Source: Streptomyces sp. | GTDB taxonomy: Bacteria > Actinomycetota > Actinomycetes > Streptomycetales > Streptomycetaceae | Assembly: GCA_003519485.1 (NCBI GenBank) | Contig: DOWQ01000443.1 | Span: 1 to 13,039, forward strand | Direction of reading: 5' to 3' | DNA length: 13,039 bases | Shown: positions 1 to 6,800 of the stretch, in pieces | How the letters are laid out: each line of letters opens with the position of its first letter | Position numbering within the stretch: the first letter of the stretch is position 1 | Notes under the pieces: generated by a model | Databases searched by the model: none | Told to the model about the DNA's origin: nothing | What the model saw: the letters and a program-made list of their open reading frames with translations, nothing else | Program-made: the position numbers and the translations under genes

Positions 1-697
1 AGGAAGTGGAGGGAAAGGCAGCCCCGGAGGCACCGGCGCGGTAAGCCCGGGCGGCCCCAGCAGCACGCGCAACACCGACAGCACCAGCAGCGGCACCGGG
101 GAAACCGTCACCGTGCCCGAGCCTGGGCGGGCCGCCCAGCTCGCCCGGCAGCGGGCCGCCCTGGCAACGGCCCGGGAGAAGCGGGCCCGCGAGGCCGACC
201 CGGAGCGGTCCGGGCTGCGCCGCTCGGTGCTCGCGGAGGCCGGGGTCGCCGTACTGCTGCTGGCCGTCACGACGGTTCTGACGAGTACCGAGCCGGCGCG
301 TACGGCAGACGCGGCACGGGCGTCCGCGGAAGCCCCTGCCGCCGCGTCGCCCGCCCAGCCGGTCTCGGTCGACATCCCCTTCGACACCGGCGGCAAGGAC
401 GGCGCGGGCCGCGCGCTCGTCGACCTCGACCCGGGCCGTACCGGCCGCAACGCCGTGCACATCCGGCTCGAACATCCGGACGGCACGCCGCTGGACGCTC
501 CCGAGGTGAAGCTCTCCTTCACGCTGCCCGCCAAGAACCTCGGACCGCTGCCCGTCGAGTCGCCGCGGATCGATGCCGGCCACTGGTCCGCGACCGATGT
601 GCAACTCCCGATGACAGGCACCTGGGAGTTGTCCCTCACCGTGCGGACCTCCGATATCGACCAGGTGACCGAGACCAGAAACGTGAAGATCGGCTGA
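1..697 (+). CDS. CopC/CopD-type copper transport protein, C-terminal part (5' end outside window)
   Basis: An open frame runs from base 2 without a stop to the TGA at 695-697, so the window holds only the last 231 codons and the apparent GTG at 113 is not the real start. The first ~40 residues are a Gly/Ser/Thr/Pro-rich linker, followed by a charged stretch and one hydrophobic helix (LAEAGVAVLLLAVTTVL, nt ~227-277), which fits the last membrane helix of a CopD domain. After it comes an Ala-rich linker and a beta-rich extracytoplasmic domain (~110 residues) of the YtkA-like/FixH-like kind commonly found at the C terminus of CopC-CopD fusions. The family moves or binds copper at the membrane. 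The stop overlaps the ATG of the peroxidase gene by one base (TGATG), so translational coupling is likely. The S. lividans equivalent sits, as I recall, in a sco-ecuC-copCD-dtpA copper-trafficking cluster. Family call rests on topology and context. Confidence 0.75.
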   Translation, partial: GSGGKGSPGGTGAVSPGGPSSTRNTDSTSSGTGETVTVPEPGRAAQLARQRAALATAREKRAREADPERSGLRRSVLAEAGVAVLLLAVTTVLTSTEPARTADAARASAEAPAAASPAQPVSVDIPFDTGGKDGAGRALVDLDPGRTGRNAVHIRLEHPDGTPLDAPEVKLSFTLPAKNLGPLPVESPRIDAGHWSATDVQLPMTGTWELSLTVRTSDIDQVTETRNVKIG

Positions 698-1932
698 TGA
701 CGGACCACTACTTCTCCAGGCGCAGACTGCTCGGGACCGCGGGAGCCGCAGGCGCCGCCGGAATCGCGGCGGGCACGACGGGCGGTGCGATCGGCGCCGT
801 CGCCGTCCAGGACGACCCCACGGCGCTGACCACCGTCGGGTCGACCGCCGTCATGTTTCACGGGAAACATCAGGCGGGCATCACCACGGCCGCCCAGGCG
901 CGCGGCCATCTGGTCGCCTTCGACCTCGGCCCCGGGGCCGGCCGCAAGGCCGCCGCCGCACTGCTGCGCCGCTGGAGCGGAACGGCCGAGCGGCTGACGG
1001 CGGGCCGTACCGCCACGGACGACACCGGCGTCGCGCTGGATGCCGGCCCGTCCTCGCTGACCGTCACCTTCGGCTTCGGACGGAGCTTCTTCGGCCGTAC
1101 GGGTCTGGCCGATCAGCTCCCCGCGGCGCTGGACCCTCTCCCGGACTTCTCCTCGGACGCCCTCGACCCGGAGCGCGGTAACGGCGATCTGTGGGTGCAG
1201 CTCGGCGCCGACGACGCGCTGGTCGCCTTCCACGCGCTGCGCGCGCTCCAGAAGGATGCCGCCGGCACCGCGCGGGTGCGCTGGCAGATGACCGGGTTCA
1301 ACCGCTCCGCCGGCGCGACCGCCCGGCCCCTGACCGCGCGCAACCTGATGGGCCAGGTCGACGGCACCAACAATCCGCGGCCGGCGGACGAGGACTTCGA
1401 CGAGCGGATCTTTGTACCGGCCGGCGGCGGAGAGAAGGAACCGGCCTGGATGGAGGGCGGCTCCTATGCGGTGGTGCGCCGCATCCGGATGCTGCTCGAC
1501 GACTGGGAGGAGCTGCCGCTCGGCGAGCAGGAGCGGGTCATCGGGCGGCGCAAGTCCGACGGCGCACCGCTGACGGGCGGCACCGAGACCACTCCCCTGG
1601 ACCTGGAGCGGACAGGCCCGGACGGCAAGGCCGTCATCCCCGCGAACGCGCACGCCCGGATCGCCGCACCGGAGGCGAACGGCGGCGCGGCCATGCTGCG
1701 GCGGCCGTACTCCTACCACGACGGCTTCGACGAGAAGGGCGTACCGGACGCGGGCCTGCTGTTCATCTGCTGGCAGGCGGATCCGCTGAAGGGCTTCGTG
1801 CCGGTGCAGCGCAAGCTCGACCGGGGTGACGCGCTCTCGCCCTTCATCCGGCACGAGGCGAGCGGCCTGTTCGCCGTGCCCGGCGGCTGCGAGCCGGGCG
1901 GTTATGTGGGCCGGTCGCTGCTGGAGGGCTGA
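697..1932 (+). CDS. dtpA: DyP-type haem peroxidase, Tat-exported (DtpA/EfeB-like)
   Basis: The 411-residue product is a dye-decolourising peroxidase of the exported (EfeB/DtpA) class. It uses haem and H2O2 to oxidise substrates outside the membrane. The N terminus carries a twin-arginine signal (SRRRLLG at residues 7-13, then an Ala/Gly-rich hydrophobic stretch), so it should be folded with haem before export. The diagnostic GxxDG motif is GQVDG at 219-223, with distal Asp222. The proximal haem ligand should be His319 (AHARIAAP), and the distal Arg lies in the pair R335-R336 (LRRPYSY). Tyr338 and Tyr340 occupy positions where the S. lividans enzyme has aromatic residues implicated in radical transfer. 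The C-terminal block CWQADP...GFVPVQ is typical of the class. It overlaps the upstream CopC/CopD gene by one base and has no clear Shine-Dalgarno sequence. In S. lividans DtpA is linked to maturation of the copper oxidase GlxA and to morphogenesis, which fits the context. Confidence 0.92.
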   Translation: MTDHYFSRRRLLGTAGAAGAAGIAAGTTGGAIGAVAVQDDPTALTTVGSTAVMFHGKHQAGITTAAQARGHLVAFDLGPGAGRKAAAALLRRWSGTAERLTAGRTATDDTGVALDAGPSSLTVTFGFGRSFFGRTGLADQLPAALDPLPDFSSDALDPERGNGDLWVQLGADDALVAFHALRALQKDAAGTARVRWQMTGFNRSAGATARPLTARNLMGQVDGTNNPRPADEDFDERIFVPAGGGEKEPAWMEGGSYAVVRRIRMLLDDWEELPLGEQERVIGRRKSDGAPLTGGTETTPLDLERTGPDGKAVIPANAHARIAAPEANGGAAMLRRPYSYHDGFDEKGVPDAGLLFICWQADPLKGFVPVQRKLDRGDALSPFIRHEASGLFAVPGGCEPGGYVGRSLLEG

Positions 1933-1956
1933 CCCGGCGTACGTCGGTATCGTGGG

Positions 1957-1971
1957 TGTCCCGCCGGGACA
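1957..1971 (+). promoter_or_regulatory. 6-bp inverted repeat next to the pheA ribosome-binding site
   Basis: TGTCCC (1957-1962), spacer GCC, GGGACA (1966-1971) form a perfect inverted repeat whose last base is the first base of the AAGGAG Shine-Dalgarno sequence (1971-1976). A possible -10 hexamer TATCGT lies at 1948-1953, which would put the repeat right at the 5' end of the transcript. It could be an RNA hairpin that limits ribosome access or a DNA operator. The symmetry and position are visible. Function is inference. Confidence 0.35.
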
Positions 1972-1986
1972 AGGAGCCGCGCAACG

Positions 1987-2922
1987 ATGTCCGCCAGCCG
2001 CTATACGTACCTCGGACCCGAGGGCACTTTCACCGAGGCCGCCCTGCGGACGCTGCCTGAGGCGGCGATGCGTGAGCTCGTCCCGATGGTCTCGGTGCCG
2101 ACCGCTCTCGACGCCGTACGGGCCGGTGAGGCGGGCGGCGCGCTGGTGCCGATCGAGAACTCGGTCGAGGGCGGCGTCACGGCGACGCTCGACGAGCTCG
2201 CCACCGGCGAACCGCTGATGATCTACCGTGAGGTGCTGCTGCCGATCGCCTTCGCGCTGCTCGTGCGGCCGGGCACGCAGCTCTCCGACGTGAAGACGGT
2301 GACGGGCCACCCGGTGGCCCAGCCCCAGGTGCGCAAGTGGCTGGCGGCGCACCTGCCGGACGCCCTGTGGGAGTCGGCGGCGTCCAACGCCGACGGCGCC
2401 CGGCTGGTGCAGGAGGGCCGTTACGACGCGGGGTTCGCGGGCGAGTTCGCCGCCCGGACCTACGGGCTGGAGGCGCTGGTCACCGACATCCACGACGCTC
2501 CGAACGCGATGACCCGCTTCATCCTGGCCGGTCGCCCGGCCCGCCCCGCGGCGCGGACCGGAGCGGACAAGACGTCCGTGGTGATCTGGCTGGGCGACGA
2601 CCACCCGGGTGCGCTGCTGGAACTGCTCCAGGAGTTCGCGGCCCGCGGCGTCAACATGATGCGGATCGAGTCCAGGCCCACGGGCGCCGGGATCGGCCGG
2701 TACTGCTTCTCGATCGACTGTGAGGGCCACATCGCCGACCGCCGGGTGGGCGAGGCCCTGATGGGCCTCAAGCGGATCTGCCCCCAGGTGCGGTTCCTCG
2801 GCTCCTACCCGCGGGCCGGTGTGGAACCGGAGGATGTCCCGTCCCTGCGGCACGGGACCTCGGACGCGGAGTTCTCGGCGGCCTCCGACTGGCTGTCGCG
2901 CTGCCTGGACGGCCGGGCCTGA
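1987..2922 (+). CDS. pheA: Prephenate dehydratase
   Basis: This 311-residue enzyme converts prephenate to phenylpyruvate, the committed step to phenylalanine. The catalytic domain (about 4-180) shows the family motifs GPEGTF (10-15), PIENSVEG (55-62) and TRF (176-178) with the catalytic threonine. A regulatory ACT domain follows (about 195-275), with HPGALLELL and ESRP (228-231), which in this family binds phenylalanine for feedback inhibition. There is no chorismate mutase domain, so it is the monofunctional actinobacterial form. About 35 residues of acidic tail follow the ACT domain. ATG at 1987 is chosen because AAGGAG (1971-1976) lies 10 nt upstream. It begins 54 nt after dtpA on the same strand. 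The downstream neighbour is a long non-coding gap, so it is probably the last gene of its transcript. Confidence 0.97.
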   Translation: MSASRYTYLGPEGTFTEAALRTLPEAAMRELVPMVSVPTALDAVRAGEAGGALVPIENSVEGGVTATLDELATGEPLMIYREVLLPIAFALLVRPGTQLSDVKTVTGHPVAQPQVRKWLAAHLPDALWESAASNADGARLVQEGRYDAGFAGEFAARTYGLEALVTDIHDAPNAMTRFILAGRPARPAARTGADKTSVVIWLGDDHPGALLELLQEFAARGVNMMRIESRPTGAGIGRYCFSIDCEGHIADRRVGEALMGLKRICPQVRFLGSYPRAGVEPEDVPSLRHGTSDAEFSAASDWLSRCLDGRA

Positions 2923-2950
2923 CGAGTGCCCGGCCTGTCGACGGGCTTCC

Positions 2951-2982
2951 CCGGCGCCGCGGGCGGGCTGTCCGGGCGCCGG
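2951..2982 (+). terminator. Possible terminator hairpin after pheA
   Basis: CCGGCGCC (2951-2958) and GGCGCCGG (2975-2982) can pair in an 8-bp GC stem with a 16-nt loop, 29 nt after the pheA stop. There is no T tract, which is usual for Streptomyces. Random GC-rich sequence gives such stems often, so this is tentative. Confidence 0.3.
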
Positions 2983-3050
2983 CCGGCTGAACGGGCGCCG
3001 CGACCCGGTGTGTACGAGGTGACCGTACGGGCTGTGCACAGGTTCGCGAG

Positions 3051-3059
3051 TTATCCACA
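3051..3059 (+). promoter_or_regulatory. Perfect DnaA box TTATCCACA
   Basis: An exact match to the consensus TTATCCACA. The wider 15 nt CGAGTTATCCACAGG (3047-3061) recurs exactly at 6177-6191. TTATCCACAGG here is the inverted copy of CCTGTGGATAA at 3308-3318. Confidence 0.75.
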
Positions 3060-3309
3060 GGTTGCTCTGCGGCCTGGGGACAAGTCGACACGGAAATCCG
3101 GCATAATCGACAAATCTCCCCAGCATGGCCACTTTTACCCACAGCACCGCAAGCTCCCTTTCGTCACCTCAATTCCTTTGATGAACTCTTTGGAGTGAGG
3201 CATTACCGCCCGAAAGAGTGTGTGGAAAGGGTTTGGGAGGGGAATCCATCCGCCAGCACATCGCGACCGGAATGATCAATTCCGACTTCCACAGATCTCC
3301 CTCACAGCC

Positions 3310-3318
3310 TGTGGATAA
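3310..3318 (-). promoter_or_regulatory. Perfect DnaA box TTATCCACA (minus strand)
   Basis: TGTGGATAA on the plus strand is the exact complement of the consensus box. It lies 31 bp, about three helical turns, from the next box at 3341 in the same orientation, a spacing suited to cooperative binding on one face of the DNA. Confidence 0.75.
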
Positions 3319-3340
3319 GTTATCGCTTTACCGTCCCACC

Positions 3341-3349
3341 TGTGGACAA
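3341..3349 (-). promoter_or_regulatory. Perfect Streptomyces-type DnaA box TTGTCCACA (minus strand)
   Basis: TGTGGACAA on the plus strand is the exact complement of TTGTCCACA, the form most frequent in Streptomyces oriC. It is preceded by CC, like the box at 3310, giving CCTGTGGAYAA twice. Confidence 0.75.
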
Positions 3350-3517
3350 CTTTCCCGCCGACAGCCGGTAACGGCCCCCCGACCGGCGGGATCCCGACTT
3401 CGTCCGCGAACGCGCATTTCGCTCCACACCAGGGCCTGCACACCTCTTGCCCCGATGTGTTCAAGAAATTCCCTATTCCGACAAAAATGGACAAATGACA
3501 CGCAAAGGAATAACGGG

Positions 3518-3554
3518 TTCGAGCAGCAGCGGTCGGCACCGGTAACCTGGCGGG
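3518..3554 (+). promoter_or_regulatory. Predicted leaderless promoter of serS
   Basis: TAACCT (3543-3548) matches the actinobacterial -10 pattern TANNNT and is followed by 6 nt and then the GTG start at 3555, so transcription should begin at or very near the start codon. A weak -35 candidate TTCGAG lies at 3518-3523 with a 19-nt spacer. There is no Shine-Dalgarno sequence. Prediction from pattern only. Confidence 0.45.
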
Positions 3555-4828
<1,274 letters not shown>

Positions 4829-4832
<4 letters not shown>

Positions 4833-5668
4833 GCTCCTCCCGAACCGACCGCTCCCGGTACCCGCGCGGGCCGCTGCCGTACCGCCTGATCGCGACCGAT
4901 CTGGACGGCACGCTGCTGCGCGAGGACGGCACCGTCTCGCAGCGCTCCCGGGACGCGCTCGCCGCGGCCACCGAGGCCGGCGCCGCGCACATCATCGTCA
5001 CCGGCCGTGGCGTGCCGTGGGCCCGGCACATCCTGGACGACCTGGACTACCGCGGTCTCGCCGTCTGCGGACAGGGCGGTCAGGTCTACCACGCGGGCGA
5101 GCACCGGCTGCTGACCTCCGTCACGCTCGACCGGCAGCTCGCCGGGCTGGCGCTGGCCAAGATCGAGGCGGAGACCGGCCCGCTGGCCCTGGCCGCGAGC
5201 CGCGACGGCCTCCGGGGCGAGGTGCTGATCGGCCCCGGCTACCGCACGCAGGAGGGCCCGCTGCCCAGCGTCGCCGTGGACCACCAGGACGAGCTGTGGT
5301 CGGCGCCGATCAACAAGATCTACCTCCAGCACCCGGAGCTGGACGACGACGCCCTCACCGCAGTCGCTCGCACCGTCGCGGGTGACCTCGTCGGGGTGAC
5401 GATGGCGGGCCCCGGCATCGTGGAGATTCTGCCGCTCGGGCTCACCAAGGCCACCGGGCTCTCGCTGGCCGCCCGCAGACTGGGCTTCCGGGCCGCGGAC
5501 ACCATCGCCTTCGGTGACATGCCGAACGACATCCCGATGTTCGGCTGGGCGGCGCACGGGGTCGCGATGGCCAACGCGCACCGCGAGCTCAAGGCCGTCG
5601 CCGACGAGATCACCGCCTCCAACGACGAGGACGGCATAGCCGTCGTCGTCGAACGCCTGCTCGGCTGA
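4829..5668 (+). CDS. HAD-superfamily phosphatase, Cof-like (subclass IIB)
   Basis: The 279-residue product is a cytoplasmic HAD hydrolase, most likely a Mg-dependent phosphatase acting on small phosphorylated metabolites such as sugar phosphates or cofactor precursors. The exact substrate is not readable. Motif I is DLDGT at 24-28 (nucleophile D24, acid/base D26), motif II Thr58 in VTGR, motif III Lys207 (LTKATGL) and motif IV GDMPND at 229-234. The large middle segment between motifs II and III (about 85-190) fits the C2B cap. GTG at 4829 overlaps the serS stop in GTGA, so translation is probably coupled. A paralogue with an almost identical motif I block (LIATDLDGTLLR) begins at 12759 in this window. 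The family is clear and the substrate is unknown. Confidence 0.92.
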
Positions 5669-5899
5669 CCTGCGCCCTCTCCGCCGGAGGACCGGAGTCG
5701 TGACCATCCGATCGTCGGATCGTTGGACACCGTGCGTGAAGGCAACTGGAGTTCGAGGCGTCGAGAGTATGTGAAGTGGCGGATTGCCGGGCGACAGAAC
5801 CGGTCATCGAGTATGTGGCCAGCGTGAGCAGCCTTCGCTCCTGGTCCCTGAATACGGGCGAGTCCGCAACCGTATCCAGAACAGCTGGAGGGCATCCTC
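5669..5899 (+). promoter_or_regulatory. Upstream region of the antirepressor-like gene with small repeats
   Basis: This 231-nt gap holds no supported gene. It contains a perfect inverted repeat ATCCGA-TCG-TCGGAT (5706-5720) and a direct repeat GAGTATGTG at 5765-5773 and 5809-5817 (44 bp apart, about four helical turns). The end holds a good Shine-Dalgarno sequence GGAGGG (5887-5892), 7 nt before the ATG at 5900. These are candidate operator sites for the DNA-binding protein encoded downstream. I could not place a convincing -35/-10 pair. Confidence 0.35.
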
Positions 5900-6634
5900 A
5901 TGCCACCCGAATCCTCATTGCTCGAATCCCGAACGCTGCGCGACAGGGTCGCGCAGCGCACCGGCGTGCTCGACAAGGTCAAGGTCCTGGCGCTCCTGCC
6001 GGACGGGCTGCATGTCACGACACGCATGGTCGCCGGGTACTTCGAGGTCCCCGAGGAGACCGTCAGGCAGCTCGTCGCCCGACACCGCTCCGAACTGTCG
6101 GCCAACGGCATGGCCACGCTACGCGGCTCCGACCTGGCGCTTTTTAAGCGTGACGTGCTGTCACGCTATTCCGGGACGAGTTATCCACAGGCCAAGTCGA
6201 ACCTAGGGGTCTTCACTCGCCGCGCGGTGCTCAATGTCGCGATGCTGCTCCGCGACAGCGAGGTCGCCCGGCAGGTCCGTACGTATCTCCTCGACGTGGA
6301 GGAGACTGCCCGGCCGGGCCGCCCGACCGGCCGCCGGCCCGCCGAACGCCCGCTCGAGGCTCGGGTGACGGACGTCGAGTCCTGCCTCGGCGATGTCGGG
6401 GCCGCGCTGCGCGAGCTGGGGCCGGTGCTCCAGCGGACCTCGGCCCGGCTGGATCGGATCGACCAGCGGCTGGACCTCATGGACAGCCGGCTCGCCTTCA
6501 TGGACCGGCGGCTCGACAACACCAATCAGGTCGTCTGCGCGGTGAGCGAGCGCATGGCCGACATGGACGTAAGGCTGCGCGAGGTGCAGGAGGAGATGAC
6601 TCGGCCGCAGCTGCCACGCGGCAGGCGGCGGTAA
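5900..6634 (+). CDS. Phage-antirepressor-like DNA-binding protein with C-terminal coiled coil
   Basis: The 244-residue protein looks regulatory. Residues 39-59 (TRMVAGYFEVPEETVRQLV) resemble a helix-turn-helix, followed by a short basic region. Residues 104-134 (FTRRAVLNVAMLL...EVARQVRTYLLDVE) closely resemble the segment seen in phage antirepressors and related ORF6C/Rha/RhuM-type proteins. After an Arg/Pro-rich linker the C terminus is a coiled coil in which four heptads follow exactly, each starting RL: 183-189, 190-196, 197-203 and 204-210. The protein should therefore oligomerise, probably in the cytoplasm on DNA. ATG at 5900 has GGAGGG 7 nt upstream. It is not in an operon with its neighbours and no phage genes surround it. 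Codons 81-107 contain ten A/T-ending codons, overlapping a palindrome and a perfect DnaA box. Its target is unknown. Confidence 0.75.
   Translation: MPPESSLLESRTLRDRVAQRTGVLDKVKVLALLPDGLHVTTRMVAGYFEVPEETVRQLVARHRSELSANGMATLRGSDLALFKRDVLSRYSGTSYPQAKSNLGVFTRRAVLNVAMLLRDSEVARQVRTYLLDVEETARPGRPTGRRPAERPLEARVTDVESCLGDVGAALRELGPVLQRTSARLDRIDQRLDLMDSRLAFMDRRLDNTNQVVCAVSERMADMDVRLREVQEEMTRPQLPRGRRR
6147..6167. promoter_or_regulatory. 21-bp palindrome inside the antirepressor-like gene
   Basis: AGCGTGAC (6147-6154), spacer GTGCT, GTCACGCT (6160-6167) form a perfect 8-bp inverted repeat, the usual shape of a dimeric repressor operator. It lies within the coding sequence, 13 nt before the DnaA box at 6181. 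Function not known. Confidence 0.4.
6181..6189 (+). promoter_or_regulatory. Perfect DnaA box TTATCCACA inside a coding sequence
   Basis: An exact TTATCCACA, embedded in the same 15-nt string (CGAGTTATCCACAGG) as the box at 3051. In the reading frame it uses AGT TAT CCA, three codons that streptomycetes normally avoid. This suggests the DNA site rather than the peptide is being kept. Confidence 0.55.
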
Positions 6635-6675
6635 CGGACGGAGATCGTCCCGGCCGGTCGACGCCAATGACGAGC

Positions 6676-6727
6676 GCATGAGCAGGAATGCATGAGCACA
6701 AGGCCCATGAGCTCCGGCGCATGAGCA
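6676..6727. repeat. Four spaced CATGAGC repeats
   Basis: GCATGAGCA occurs at 6676-6684, 6690-6698 and 6719-6727, and the core CATGAGC also at 6706-6712. Unit starts are 14, 15 and 14 nt apart. The block sits between the antirepressor-like gene and the terminator hairpin, and the last unit runs into the hairpin. It may be a decayed tandem repeat or an iterated protein-binding site. Confidence 0.6.
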
Positions 6728-6758
6728 GGGGCGCGCACCATCCAGGTGCGCGCCCCTG
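6726..6758. terminator. Strong bidirectional hairpin terminator between convergent genes
   Basis: AGGGGCGCGCACC (6727-6739) pairs perfectly with GGTGCGCGCCCCT (6745-6757) around the 5-nt loop ATCCA. The flanking C6726-G6758 pair extends the stem to 14 bp. It lies between the plus-strand gene ending at 6634 and the minus-strand operon ending at 6801, so it can serve both. There is no U tract, as is common in high-GC actinobacteria. Confidence 0.8.
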
Positions 6759-6800
6759 TGCCCAATACCCCCGGGCCCGCGGCCGGACGGCCCCCGGCGG

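Larger units (their letters stand above)
3032..3349. promoter_or_regulatory. DnaA-box cluster (candidate DnaA-titrating, datA-like locus)
   Basis: Compared with TTRTCCACA, three perfect boxes are present: TTATCCACA at 3051-3059 (+), its complement TGTGGATAA at 3310-3318 (-) and TGTGGACAA at 3341-3349 (-, the TTGTCCACA form preferred in Streptomyces). One-mismatch boxes are TGGGGACAA at 3075-3083 (-) and TTACCCACA at 3135-3143 (+). Weaker two-mismatch ones are CTGTGCACA at 3032-3040 and TGTGGAAAG at 3221-3229 (-). A bare TCCACA core sits at 3289-3294. No dnaA or dnaN gene is nearby, so this is not oriC. Known background: S. coelicolor has DnaA-box clusters outside oriC (H69, H24, D78), and D78 binds DnaA strongly and restrains initiation. 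From memory D78 may map at this pheA-serS region, but I could not verify that. Confidence 0.75.
2923..3554. other. 632-nt non-coding gap between pheA and serS (DnaA-box locus)
   Basis: No convincing gene lies here. The open frames present do not show the G/C-ending codon pattern of the neighbours and lack plausible starts. The first ~90 nt are GC-rich and may hold the pheA terminator. From about 3030 the sequence becomes much richer in A and T than anything else in the window, and it contains repeated TCCACA/TGTGGA cores, annotated separately as DnaA boxes. The last ~40 nt carry the likely serS promoter. Confidence 0.8.

Noticed and set aside
2926..3198. Open frame of 90 codons after pheA
   Set aside because: It lacks a Shine-Dalgarno sequence, its second half uses A/T-ending codons unlike the neighbours, and it overlaps the DnaA-box region. 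No recognisable protein.
2923..3554. A chromosomal origin (oriC)
   Set aside because: DnaA boxes are present, but dnaA, dnaN and rpmH are absent and the box number is much smaller than the roughly twenty of a Streptomyces oriC. A titration or regulatory cluster fits better.
5678..5690. Terminator hairpin after the first HAD gene
   Set aside because: CTCCG-C-CGGAG is symmetrical but leaves a one-base loop, so the usable stem is too short.
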